Shown here: positions 7,465 through 16,052 of the stretch, piece by piece | Position numbering within the stretch: the stretch's first letter is position 1 | Layout of the letters: the number at the start of each line of letters is the position of its first letter | Assembly (NCBI GenBank): GCA_036639955.1 | Contig: JAVWHP010000014.1 | Coordinates: 1 to 27,280 of the forward strand | Direction: 5' to 3' | Length of the DNA: 27,280 nucleotides | DNA from: JAVWHP01 sp036639955 | GTDB lineage: Bacteria; Bacillota_I; Bacilli_A; Erysipelotrichales; Erysipelotrichaceae | Position numbers and translations under genes: made by a program | Notes under the pieces: generated by a model | Told to the model about the DNA's origin: nothing | What the model saw: only the letters and a program-made list of their open reading frames with translations | Database searches by the model: none

Positions 7465-8325
7465 ATGGAAAAAGAATATGAAAAATATGTCCTTAAAACT
7501 AATAAGGATGGTTCAAAAATATATGTAAGAGATTTACAATTAGCTCTTCTCGATATCCTTAAGGATATTGATAAAGTTTGTCAAGAAAATGATATTCCCT
7601 ACTTCTTAACTGGAGGTAGTTGTTTAGGCGCTGTTCGTCATGAAGGCTTTATCCCTTGGGACGATGATGCTGATATTGGAATTATGGCTTCTGATTTCCC
7701 TAAATTTGAAGAAATCATACGTAAAAATTTATCTAAGGAATATTATGTCCAAAGTTTATTAACTCATAAAGAGTTTAATGTTTTAACACCAGCTATAAAA
7801 ATTAGACGTAAGAATACTTATTGTACAGAACCAACATTATTAAAGAATAGATGTAAAGATAATGAAGGTGATCGTGGAGATGGAATCTTCATTGATGTGT
7901 TTGTAATTGATTATGTAGATCCATCTTTAAAAAGAGATCTACCAAGAAGAATTCTAAGTTATTTATTTTGTCCACCACTAGTAATATTAGATAACCTACA
8001 TATAGATGCTAAATTCCTAAAAAAAGCATTTGTTAATAATGCCCATAAAGCAGGAAAGAACGCAAAGAAAAATAATTCTAAATATATTGGTTATGATATA
8101 ACATGGATATGGAATTTAAAAAGAATTATGTACCCATATGATAGTGTATTCCCAACTAAATACGTAAAGTTTGAAGACACAATGCTACCAATACCTAATA
8201 ATCCTAAAATATTATTAGATATTGAAATAGCCCCAAGTCATATGAGTTACCCACCAATCAAAGATAGAACACCTAAACATATAAAAGATATAAACCTTAA
8301 AAGTAATAAACCATCTATTGACTAA
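7465..8325 (+). CDS. LicD-family phosphotransferase
   Basis: The LicD/fukutin-type nucleotidyltransferase fold transfers phosphocholine or related phosphodiester groups to teichoic acids or other surface glycans. The signature is clear: LTGGSCLGAVRHEGFIPWDDDADIG (positions about 48-72) with the GGS loop and the DDDAD metal-binding acidic cluster. The C-terminus has the FEDTMLPIP segment similar to the family's final substrate loop. At 286 residues it is of usual length. GAGGT at 7453-7457 gives 7 nt spacing to the ATG. It opens a probable envelope operon with the next three genes. The donor and acceptor cannot be told; no choline kinase or uptake genes are nearby. Confidence 0.88.
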   Translation: MEKEYEKYVLKTNKDGSKIYVRDLQLALLDILKDIDKVCQENDIPYFLTGGSCLGAVRHEGFIPWDDDADIGIMASDFPKFEEIIRKNLSKEYYVQSLLTHKEFNVLTPAIKIRRKNTYCTEPTLLKNRCKDNEGDRGDGIFIDVFVIDYVDPSLKRDLPRRILSYLFCPPLVILDNLHIDAKFLKKAFVNNAHKAGKNAKKNNSKYIGYDITWIWNLKRIMYPYDSVFPTKYVKFEDTMLPIPNNPKILLDIEIAPSHMSYPPIKDRTPKHIKDINLKSNKPSID

Positions 8326-8373
8326 CCCCTAAGCGCTAGGGCGCAATAACGAAACTATAAAAGAGGTAACCCA

Positions 8374-9684
8374 ATGAAATATGAAGCACGAAAAAAAAGA
8401 AAACTAACCCCTAAAATAATAATACTACTAACAATAGTACTTTTCGTGCTAACCCTTATTGCTTACCAAACATTAAAACCAAAAGAAATAAAACAAGGAA
8501 TAACTATATGTAGCTATGATATAAATAAAACAAGTAGTACACTAGCAACTCAATATGAAGATACATTTGAAATAAATGATTACCTATACTATGGAGAAAG
8601 CTTAAATTTATATGCAGCTAAATATAATCCAGGAACTAATGATAAAATAGCAGGTGCTACTCTAGTACTAAAGAACCTATGTACACAAGAAGAAAGTTAT
8701 TTTACAGCTAATCCATTACTAGACCAACAAATACCACTAGATGAACTTAAAGAAGGATACTATGAAGTATTTATAAATGATTTAAGTGATCTAAAGAAAA
8801 AAAGATTAATATTTAATGGTAAACTAGACTCAACCTTTACTACTATAACAAGAAACGGAAAAAGATATGATATAAAATTAATAGCAGACCCAGAATTATA
8901 TAAAAGTGAAACACTAACAATGGATAAAAGCTATATATTTATAAGTGTTAAAGAATCAACTAATAAAGAAGAATACTATGATATAGTATTAGACCCATTT
9001 GGTAATGATCAAGACTTTACTCTAGGTATAAATTTAGGAAATAAAGCTAATGGATTAATAGAAGCTGAAGAAACCTATAATAGTGCTATACTATTAAAAA
9101 CTAAATTAGAAGAAAAAGGATATAAAGTATTAATAACTAGAAAAGATAAAGACGATGTTATTAATACTTATGGAGAAGAAGGAAGATTATCTCTAGCTTA
9201 TAAGTATCATGCTAAATATTATATACAATTAGCTATGAATGCTTCTAATTATGATTATGTAAGAGGAACTGAAATTCAGTATTCTGCTTATTCTTCTAAA
9301 AATTTAGCTAATGCTATATTATTTGATCTTAAAAAAGATACTCCTTTAGTAATGTCTAGTGTATATTCAAAGAATGAAAGTGATAATGGATTAATACAAT
9401 CTAGTTTAGTTAAAGGTGAAGATGGACGTGCTATATATGATAATAATATGTTTATAAGAGAACTAGGTGGTATTGGTACACAAGCAGGTACTTATTCTAA
9501 AACTAGTAGAAGTAATACTTTTGCTAAAGATAATATTTATGGGGTTGAAAGTTTAATTATAAGTTATGGTTATTTAACTAATAAAGAAGATGTAGAAGTA
9601 TGGATTAATAATAAAGATAAAATTATAGAAGTAACTGCTAATGCTATAGATAAGAAGTTAGCAACTAAAGTTAAAACAAAATAG
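8374..9684 (+). CDS. Membrane-anchored Amidase_3-fold protein, probably catalytically inactive
   Basis: A 436-residue protein with a basic cytoplasmic N-terminus (residues 1-13), one membrane helix (about 14-31) and an extracellular region. Residues about 40-195 form a domain I do not recognise, apparently rich in beta strands. Residues about 203-430 align with the N-acetylmuramoyl-L-alanine amidase (Amidase_3) fold: IVLDP, KTKLEEKGYKVLITRKD, the ALANKAxAD-like stretch, RGTEIQY and YLTNKEDVE. The catalytic set is largely gone: the DPGHGG metal His is replaced in DPFGND (207-212), the SIHAN His falls on Ala287, and the VEtGF Glu falls on Ser397. Only Glu230 aligns with a zinc ligand. It may bind peptidoglycan or regulate another hydrolase; these roles are inferred. 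It is followed by the ABC-F gene after 20 nt. Confidence 0.78.
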   Translation: MKYEARKKRKLTPKIIILLTIVLFVLTLIAYQTLKPKEIKQGITICSYDINKTSSTLATQYEDTFEINDYLYYGESLNLYAAKYNPGTNDKIAGATLVLKNLCTQEESYFTANPLLDQQIPLDELKEGYYEVFINDLSDLKKKRLIFNGKLDSTFTTITRNGKRYDIKLIADPELYKSETLTMDKSYIFISVKESTNKEEYYDIVLDPFGNDQDFTLGINLGNKANGLIEAEETYNSAILLKTKLEEKGYKVLITRKDKDDVINTYGEEGRLSLAYKYHAKYYIQLAMNASNYDYVRGTEIQYSAYSSKNLANAILFDLKKDTPLVMSSVYSKNESDNGLIQSSLVKGEDGRAIYDNNMFIRELGGIGTQAGTYSKTSRSNTFAKDNIYGVESLIISYGYLTNKEDVEVWINNKDKIIEVTANAIDKKLATKVKTK

Positions 9685-9704
9685 AATATAAGGTAGGTGA
9701 TTAG

Positions 9705-11555
9705 ATGCAATATCAAATAAGTAAGGGGACTAAAACTTTTGGTGTACAGGATATATTTGAAAATATATCTTTTGAAATAAAGAATAGTGAAAAGGTAGCT
9801 ATAGTAGGTCGTAATGGATGTGGTAAAACTACATTATTAAAGATTATAGCTGGTTTAGAAGAATTAGATAGTGGTAGTATACATACTCCTAATGGAACAA
9901 GAATTGGTTATTTAGCTCAAACTACATTTGATGATGATAATATAACAGTTAAAGAAGCTTTAGATTCTGTATTTGATAATATTAAATTATTACAAAAAGA
10001 TTTAGATAAGTTAACAACATTAATGGAAACTGATCATAGTGATGAATTACTTAATAAATATGCTACACTACAAGAGAAGTTTGAAGCTATGGGTGGTTAT
10101 AGTTATGAACAAGAAATGTTACAAGTTAGTTCTAGATTTGGTTTTAATTCTAATGATTTAGAGCGTAAGATTGGAACATTCTCAGGTGGACAAAAGACTA
10201 GGTTAGCTTTTGTTAAATTATTATTATCTAAACCTGATATATTATTATTGGATGAGCCTACTAATCATTTAGATATAGAAACTATAAATTGGTTAGAAGG
10301 TTATATAAAGAATTATCCTAAAGCAGTTATATTAGTTTCACATGATAGAATGTTTATGGATAGTATTGCTCAAATTATATTTGAATTAGAGTTTAATAAA
10401 TTAAATAGGTATGTAGGTAATTATACTAATTATACTGTAGAAAAGAAGGCTGAATTAGAACGTAATAAGAGTGCTTATATTACTCAACAAAAAGAGATTG
10501 AACATTTAGAAAATCTTATTGAGAAGTTTAGATATAAGGCTACTAAAGCTAGTTTTGCTCAATCTAAGATTAAATTCTTAGATAAGATCGAACGTATTGA
10601 GGATCCTAAAGCTAATGAAAAAACTTTTAGAGCTAGGTTTGTTCCTAGAATTAGTGGTGGTAGACGTGTATTAGAAGCTGATAATCTTACTATAGGTTAT
10701 GATAAACCTTTATGTAATATTTCTTTTGAAGTATTACAGGGGCAAAAGATTGCTATTCTTGGTGGAAATGGTCAAGGTAAATCTACTTTAATGAAAACTT
10801 TAATGAAACAAATTCCAGCACTAGGTGGGGAATTTGAATTAGGCCATCAAATAGAGATTGGATATTTCGACCAAGAATTAGCACAATTTACTTCAAATAA
10901 TACTGTGTTAGAAGAAATATGGAATGAATACCCTAATTTAGATCGAACACAGGTAAGAACAGCCTTAGGCTGCTTCTTATTTAGTAATGAAGATGTATTT
11001 AAACCAGTTGAAGCTTTATCAGGTGGAGAGAAAGTACGCTTATACTTTACTAAGCTAATGCTTCAACAACCTAATCTATTATTATTAGATGAACCTACTA
11101 ACCATTTAGATATCCTAGGTAAAGAAGCTTTAGAATCCTCTTTAAAAGAATATGAAGGAACAATGATCTTTGTATCTCATGACCGTTACTTTATAAAATC
11201 TTTAGCTACGTCCATTATCGTTATCGATGATGGTGTAGCTGCCTTCTACCCTATGAACTATGAAGATTATATGAACAAAGACTTAGCAGCTCCACCAACT
11301 AAAAAACAAGAAATTAAAAAAGAAACAGTAACACCTAATAAAAAATATGTTAATTATGAAAGAGAAATAAGTAAACTAGAAAAACAAATAGAAGAAAAAG
11401 AAGTTGAAATAGAAGCATTAAGAGAATTAAGATTTGATCCTGAGTATTATCATGATTATAAAAAGATGAATATACTAAATGATCAAATAGATGATTTAAA
11501 TAATGTTATAGAAAACTATATGAAACTATGGACAGAATATAGCGAACAAATTTAA
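9705..11555 (+). CDS. ABC-F family ATPase (YdiF-like)
   Basis: A soluble protein of 616 residues with two ABC cassettes and no membrane segments, as in ABC-F translation factors that act at the ribosomal E site. Cassette 1 has Walker A GRNGCGKTT (35-43), signature FSGGQ (159-163) and LLDEPTNHLD (181-190). Cassette 2 has GGNGQGKST (353-361), LSGGE (438-442) and LDEPTNHLD (461-469). The charged interdomain linker (about 245-312) matches the P-site tRNA-interacting region, and the C-terminus (about 545-616) is a Glu/Lys coiled coil. That C-terminal extension favours a YdiF/Uup-like housekeeping factor over a short antibiotic-resistance type, but a drug-protection role cannot be excluded. AGGTGA lies before the ATG. 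Confidence 0.9.
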   Translation: MQYQISKGTKTFGVQDIFENISFEIKNSEKVAIVGRNGCGKTTLLKIIAGLEELDSGSIHTPNGTRIGYLAQTTFDDDNITVKEALDSVFDNIKLLQKDLDKLTTLMETDHSDELLNKYATLQEKFEAMGGYSYEQEMLQVSSRFGFNSNDLERKIGTFSGGQKTRLAFVKLLLSKPDILLLDEPTNHLDIETINWLEGYIKNYPKAVILVSHDRMFMDSIAQIIFELEFNKLNRYVGNYTNYTVEKKAELERNKSAYITQQKEIEHLENLIEKFRYKATKASFAQSKIKFLDKIERIEDPKANEKTFRARFVPRISGGRRVLEADNLTIGYDKPLCNISFEVLQGQKIAILGGNGQGKSTLMKTLMKQIPALGGEFELGHQIEIGYFDQELAQFTSNNTVLEEIWNEYPNLDRTQVRTALGCFLFSNEDVFKPVEALSGGEKVRLYFTKLMLQQPNLLLLDEPTNHLDILGKEALESSLKEYEGTMIFVSHDRYFIKSLATSIIVIDDGVAAFYPMNYEDYMNKDLAAPPTKKQEIKKETVTPNKKYVNYEREISKLEKQIEEKEVEIEALRELRFDPEYYHDYKKMNILNDQIDDLNNVIENYMKLWTEYSEQI

Positions 11556-11566
11556 GGGAGAAAAGA

Positions 11567-12718
11567 ATGAATAAACAAAAACTATTTAAAATTTTATTAC
11601 CTATTATATTATTAATAATGATTATAGGATTATGCTACTATTCTTATAATACTACTAAATTAGTAGATGAACCAAAAGATAAGTATGTAATAGCTAAAGA
11701 TTTTAAAATTAAAACTAAAGTTAATGAAAAAGATTTAAAAGAACAAATATTAAAAGCTATAGAGTTTAATGGTAAACCATTAAACAAAGAACAAATGAAA
11801 GATGTAAAGATTGTTGTTAAAGATTATAAAGAAGGAAAGCTAGGTACATATAGAGTTATAGTAACTTATAAAGAGCAAGCGATATTAGAGTATGATTTAA
11901 AGATTGAAGATACTGTTAAACCTGTTATAAAGGTTGAACCTTTAAAGGTTAATTATAAGCAGTCTTTAGCTACATATGATGATTTTGTTAAATATTCTAA
12001 ACTTAGTGTAAGTGATGATTATGCTAAATTAGATGTATTAAAGAAAAGCTATAAGATTAGTAATTATGATCCTAATAAAGAAGGTAAACAAGTAGTTACT
12101 ATAAGTTTTAGTGATGGAACTAATACTGTTACTAAAGATGTTGAAATTACTGTATTAGATGAAAAAGCTGAAAAGATAAAACCAGTTAAGAATGAATCTA
12201 ATAATGAAACAGCAAGTGATAAAGAAACTAATAATGATGGTGGAAGTGCTAGTGCACCAGCAGCACCAGCAGCACCATCTAAACCAGCACCAGCACCATC
12301 TAAACCAACTCCACCAAGTAGTGCTAATATAGATGCTAGCTTAGGTAAACAAATATTTAACTTAACTAACGCTGAAAGAAGTAAAGCAGGACTAGCACCA
12401 TTCGGATGGGATTCAGCAATCGAAAGAGCAGTAGATATTAGAGCAGAAGAAATAACAAGATCATTCTCACATACAAGACCAAATGGAACTAAATGTTTTA
12501 CCGTATTAAGTGAAGTAGGAGAAAATGTAGGACAAAGTGCTGGTGAAAACATAGCCATGAGAACAACATCAAATGATGATGCTAACCTATTAATGGGACA
12601 ATGGATGAATTCACAAAGACATAAAGACAATATATTAGGAGACTTTTCACACGTAGCTATATCATGTGCTAAAATCAATGGAGAAAGCTATTGTGTACAA
12701 TTCTTTAGAAAACATTAA
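11567..12718 (+). CDS. Secreted CAP/SCP-domain protein with Ig-like region
   Basis: A 383-residue exported protein. A membrane helix or uncleaved signal lies at about residues 7-23, with no proper lipobox before Cys23. Residues about 45-198 look like two Ig-like beta domains (TYRVIVTYKEQ, DTVKPVIKV, GKQVVTISFSDG). A disordered Ser/Ala/Pro linker (about 225-253) has repeated APAAP and PSKP units, suited to crossing or lying in the cell wall. The CAP domain (about 258-383) has SHTRPNG (His302), GENIA (Glu327) and SQRHKDNIL (His352), the usual cavity residues, and three Cys (310, 367, 376), of which two could pair. Bacterial CAP proteins have uncertain biochemical functions. It is the last gene of the licD operon, 11 nt after the ABC-F gene. 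Confidence 0.88.
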   Translation: MNKQKLFKILLPIILLIMIIGLCYYSYNTTKLVDEPKDKYVIAKDFKIKTKVNEKDLKEQILKAIEFNGKPLNKEQMKDVKIVVKDYKEGKLGTYRVIVTYKEQAILEYDLKIEDTVKPVIKVEPLKVNYKQSLATYDDFVKYSKLSVSDDYAKLDVLKKSYKISNYDPNKEGKQVVTISFSDGTNTVTKDVEITVLDEKAEKIKPVKNESNNETASDKETNNDGGSASAPAAPAAPSKPAPAPSKPTPPSSANIDASLGKQIFNLTNAERSKAGLAPFGWDSAIERAVDIRAEEITRSFSHTRPNGTKCFTVLSEVGENVGQSAGENIAMRTTSNDDANLLMGQWMNSQRHKDNILGDFSHVAISCAKINGESYCVQFFRKH

Positions 12719-12727
12719 AGAAAACAA

Positions 12728-12757
12728 TATAAATATATAAATATATAAATATATAAA
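12728..12757. repeat. AT-only tandem repeat
   Basis: The 8-bp unit TATAAATA is repeated 3.75 times between the CAP gene and its terminator. It could vary in copy number; no function is visible. Confidence 0.85.
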
Positions 12758-12766
12758 GATATGGAG

Positions 12767-12796
12767 AAATAAACTACTATGTAGTTTATTTTTTTA
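12767..12796 (+). terminator. Terminator of the licD-CAP operon
   Basis: A perfect 11-bp stem (AAATAAACTAC / GTAGTTTATTT) with a TAT loop, followed by more T. Confidence 0.85.
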
Positions 12797-12855
12797 TTAT
12801 AGTAGGAAGTGAATATAAAGATATTATATGTTAACAATGTATAAGAGGTGAAATG

Positions 12856-14256
12856 ATGAATATTTCAAATTCTTATAAGGTTAATATAGAGTTAATGGAT
12901 AAGTTATTAGATACTAAGACTAATTTTGATATAGTACATAGAACATTAATAGCTAATAATATACAGTTAGATTTCTATTTTATAGATGGGTTTGTTAAAG
13001 ATGAAATTATGGAAAAGATTTTTGAAGCATTATTAGGGGCTAAGTTATCTACAGCTTATAATATAGAAGAGTTTAGTTATAGGTTTATACCTTATGTAGA
13101 AGTAGATACATTAAGTGATATAGATACTATTGTTACTAATATATTATCTGGTAGTATAGCTATGTTTATAGATGGTTATTTTAAAGTGATTATGATTGAT
13201 GCTCGTACGTATCCTGTAAGGGGCGTAGCTGAACCAGAAGCTGATAAGGTATTAAGAGGTTCTAGAGATGGTTTTGTAGAGACTGTAGTATTTAATTGTG
13301 CTCTTATAAGAAGAAGAATAAGAAGTACTAATTTAAAGATGGAAATACTACAAATAGGTACTACATCTCATAGTGATATAGTTATATCTTATATGGATAA
13401 TAAAGTAGATAAAGAATTATTAACTATAATTAAAGATAAATTAAATGATATAGATGTAGAAGCATTTACTATGTCTCAAGAATCTTTATCAGAAGCATTA
13501 ATACCCCATCATTGGTATGATCCTTTCCCTAAAGTAAGATATACTGAAAGACCAGATAATGCTGCTAGTAATCTCCTCGAAGGAAGAATCCTTTTAATGA
13601 TTGATAACTCACCTGCTATTACTATATTACCAACTTATTTCTTAGACTTTGTACAAGAATCTCAAGATTATTATTTTCCCCCACTTATAGGTACATATTT
13701 AAGATCTATTAGATTAGGAGTATTCTTTCTTAATTTATTATTAACTCCACTATGGTTATTAGCTATGCAAAATCCAGAATATGTACCTTCTTTTTTAAAT
13801 TTTATAATAATTAAAGATGGAGTAAACTTACCTTTTATAATTCAATTCATTATATTAGAATTAGGTATAGATGCTATAAAACTAGCATCTTTAAATACTC
13901 CTAGTACTTTAAGTTCTTCTTTTTCTATTATTGGTGCTTTAATATTAGGTGAGTTTGCTATTAAAGCCGGTTGGTTTAATTCTGAAGTAATATTATATAT
14001 GGCTTTTGTTTCTTTAGCTTCTTTTACTATGCCTAGTTTTGAATTAGGTTATGCTATAAAATTTATAAGAATATTATTATTGATATTAGTTAGTGTTTTT
14101 AATGTATATGGTTTACTATTGGGTTTAGTTATATTTATTATATTGTTATATAAGAATAATACTATTACTAATACTAGTTATTTATATCCTATAATTCCTT
14201 TTAGTTTAAAGGAACTTAAAAGAGTATTTATTAGAAGTAAATTAAAGAATAAGTAG
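12856..14256 (+). CDS. GerA/SpoVAF-family spore germination membrane protein
   Basis: The family contains nutrient germinant receptor A subunits and SpoVAF, inner spore membrane proteins made in the forespore. The N-terminal soluble domain has the SpoVAF-like run NFDIVHRTL then FYFIDGFVKDEIM. The centre has the ERPDNAASNLLEGRILLMIDNSPAITILPT segment (first 20 residues are diagnostic) and PPLIGTYLRSIRL. Five or so membrane helices follow from about residue 285, with FTMPSFELGYAIKF, and the end YPIIPFSLKEL matches the family. These features favour SpoVAF over a GerAA receptor. Two ATGs are adjacent (12853, 12856); I prefer 12856 because GAGG at 12845-12848 is then 7 nt away. No gerB/gerC or spoVA genes flank it. 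Confidence 0.87.
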   Translation: MNISNSYKVNIELMDKLLDTKTNFDIVHRTLIANNIQLDFYFIDGFVKDEIMEKIFEALLGAKLSTAYNIEEFSYRFIPYVEVDTLSDIDTIVTNILSGSIAMFIDGYFKVIMIDARTYPVRGVAEPEADKVLRGSRDGFVETVVFNCALIRRRIRSTNLKMEILQIGTTSHSDIVISYMDNKVDKELLTIIKDKLNDIDVEAFTMSQESLSEALIPHHWYDPFPKVRYTERPDNAASNLLEGRILLMIDNSPAITILPTYFLDFVQESQDYYFPPLIGTYLRSIRLGVFFLNLLLTPLWLLAMQNPEYVPSFLNFIIIKDGVNLPFIIQFIILELGIDAIKLASLNTPSTLSSSFSIIGALILGEFAIKAGWFNSEVILYMAFVSLASFTMPSFELGYAIKFIRILLLILVSVFNVYGLLLGLVIFIILLYKNNTITNTSYLYPIIPFSLKELKRVFIRSKLKNK

Positions 14257-14274
14257 TTATTATAAAGAAGAACA

Positions 14275-14283
14275 TGTTATAAT
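14275..14283 (+). promoter_or_regulatory. Extended -10 element before the small membrane protein gene
   Basis: TGT followed by TATAAT (14278-14283), with no good -35 at the right distance. It gives a leader of under 15 nt, with AGGTGAT as ribosome site. Confidence 0.55.
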
Positions 14284-14298
14284 AGTATAGGTGATATT

Positions 14299-14664
14299 AT
14301 GAAAAAGATACTAGTAGAAGCAGAGTATTATTTGATTTTATATTTATTAAGTTTACCTTTCTTATTATATTTTTATAATAATCTTCCTTTGTTTTTTTGG
14401 ATATTGTTAATATTTGTTGATATAGCTGGTTTTATGTTATTGGATGTTTATGCTATTATTCCAAATTTAACTAATAAGGAGTTTATTAAGTCTTGTCATA
14501 GGTTAATTTTATATTTGGTTACTATTGTTATTGCTTATGTTTTTTTAGCTACTCAGAGTTTTTCTTTGTTATTAATTGTATTGGCTAATGAAGCAATTAC
14601 TGAAATTATAGCTAAATTAGTGCATGATTATAGAAAAGAGCATTATTTTAGAGATAAGAAGTGA
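14299..14664 (+). CDS. Small polytopic membrane protein, unknown function
   Basis: I do not recognise this 121-residue protein. It has four likely membrane helices (about residues 10-28, 29-50, 68-86 and 88-106), a short basic N-terminus and a charged C-terminal tail (HDYRKEHYFRDKK). It is preceded by AGGTGAT and starts 42 nt after the SpoVAF-like gene on the same strand, though it seems to have its own -10. It is the only gene in the window that ends in TGA, which shows TGA is a stop here. A link to sporulation or to the inner spore membrane would rest on position alone. Confidence 0.75.
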   Translation: MKKILVEAEYYLILYLLSLPFLLYFYNNLPLFFWILLIFVDIAGFMLLDVYAIIPNLTNKEFIKSCHRLILYLVTIVIAYVFLATQSFSLLLIVLANEAITEIIAKLVHDYRKEHYFRDKK

Positions 14665-14671
14665 TTGATAA

Positions 14672-14699
14672 TTGAATTATATTCTAAATATGGTAAAAT
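14672..14699 (+). promoter_or_regulatory. Promoter of the phosphofructokinase gene
   Basis: TTGAAT (14672-14677), 16-bp spacer, TAAAAT (14694-14699) with TGG directly before it. AGGAGG follows at about 14719-14724. Confidence 0.7.
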
Positions 14700-14732
14700 A
14701 GAACGGTAATATAAATTAGGAGGATTTTTAAA

Positions 14733-15935
14733 ATGGCAAATTGTTTAATCGCACAATCTGGTGGACCAACTACTGTAATTAATGCTTCTTTAGCAGGAGT
14801 AGTTAAGGCTAACCAATTAAACCCTATTTATGACACTGTTTACGGTGGATTAAATGGTATCGAAGGAATCTTAGAAGAAAGATTATTTGATTTAACTGAT
14901 ATGAGTGAAAATGAAAATAGAGTGTTACGTCAAACTCCATCTTCTGCTTTAGGTTCATGTCGTTATAAATTAAAAAGAGATGATGAGACTGATTATAAGA
15001 GATTAGTAGCTGTAATGGACAAATTCAATATTGAAATTATGTTCTATATTGGTGGTAATGATTCAATGGATACTGTTGATGCATTATCAGCTTGGGCTAA
15101 AAAGAATAACATTAGCAAAAGATTTGTAGGAATTCCAAAGACTGTTGATAATGACTTAAGAGTTACTGATCACTGTCCTGGATTCTCAAGTGCTGCTAAA
15201 TATGTTAATGCAGTAGTTAATTCTACTTGGTTAGACTACAATGTTTATACTCGTCAAGAAGTATTTATTCTTGAAACAATGGGTAGAGATGCTGGATGGT
15301 TAGCTGGATCTGCTGTTGTTAGTGGACGTGTAGATTTATTAATTTTACCTGAGATTGCTTTTGATAAAGAAGTATTCTTAAAACAAGTTAAAGCTTGTAT
15401 GGATAAGAAAAATAAATGTTATATCGTAGTAAGTGAAGGTGCTCACTATGAAGATGGTACATATATTGCTGCTGGATCAGCTGCTAATGATGGATTCGGA
15501 CACGCTGTATTAGGTGGAGCTGGACAAGCTCTTAAGAACATGATTATTGAAGCTGGAATTGCTCCACGTGCTAAAGTACAAGATTTAAGTACTGCTCAAC
15601 GTTGTGCAAACTACACTCAATCATTAGTAGATGTAGATGAAGCCTTTAAATTAGGAATGTCTGCACACATGCGTTCTGCTTGTTCTACATTTACTGGACA
15701 AGTAGTAGGAGTAATTCGTAAAGAAGGAAAAGAATATGATGTTAAATATATTGCTGGACCAGCTGAAGAATTCGCTAACCACGTTAAATCAGTACCAACT
15801 GAATGGATACTAAAAGATTACCAAGGATTAAGCCAAGAAGCATATGATTACTTCAAACCATTAATTCAAGGTGAACCAACATTAATTATGGAAGATGGAA
15901 TTGCAGCAACTGTAGTACCATTCAACATGCGTTAA
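14733..15935 (+). CDS. Phosphofructokinase, probably pyrophosphate-dependent
   Basis: This 400-residue enzyme phosphorylates fructose 6-phosphate to the 1,6-bisphosphate. The N-terminal phosphate loop is SGGPTTVINAS (9-19). The donor site reads GGNDS (107-111), and the catalytic loop is PKTVDND (135-141); MGRDAGW (183-189) binds the sugar phosphate. In the family, an Asp in place of the Gly of ATP-type GGDGS and Lys in PKT rather than Gly in PGT mark PPi-type enzymes, and both hold here. The length also exceeds the roughly 320 residues of ATP-type PfkA. It therefore likely allows reversible, ATP-saving glycolysis. Single-gene unit with a strong promoter, ribosome site and terminator. Confidence 0.88.
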   Translation: MANCLIAQSGGPTTVINASLAGVVKANQLNPIYDTVYGGLNGIEGILEERLFDLTDMSENENRVLRQTPSSALGSCRYKLKRDDETDYKRLVAVMDKFNIEIMFYIGGNDSMDTVDALSAWAKKNNISKRFVGIPKTVDNDLRVTDHCPGFSSAAKYVNAVVNSTWLDYNVYTRQEVFILETMGRDAGWLAGSAVVSGRVDLLILPEIAFDKEVFLKQVKACMDKKNKCYIVVSEGAHYEDGTYIAAGSAANDGFGHAVLGGAGQALKNMIIEAGIAPRAKVQDLSTAQRCANYTQSLVDVDEAFKLGMSAHMRSACSTFTGQVVGVIRKEGKEYDVKYIAGPAEEFANHVKSVPTEWILKDYQGLSQEAYDYFKPLIQGEPTLIMEDGIAATVVPFNMR

Positions 15936-15955
15936 TAATATATCTATATAAACTT

Positions 15956-15988
15956 AAGGATAAGCTAAAGCTTATCCTTTTTTTTTTT
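15956..15988 (+). terminator. Terminator after the phosphofructokinase gene
   Basis: AAGGATAAGC pairs with GCTTATCCTT around a TAAA loop, followed by a run of about eleven T counting the stem end. One of the strongest terminators in the window. Confidence 0.93.
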
Positions 15989-16052
15989 AATCTTTTATAA
16001 TGTTTAGGAATATAAAATATTGATACATATAAGATATTAAAGGGGTGAACTT

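Noticed and set aside
12064..12678. Long open frame on the minus strand opposite the CAP gene
   Set aside because: It is antisense to a clear coding region, has no ribosome site and encodes low-complexity Ala/Leu/Ser runs that mirror the Pro/Ala linker codons.
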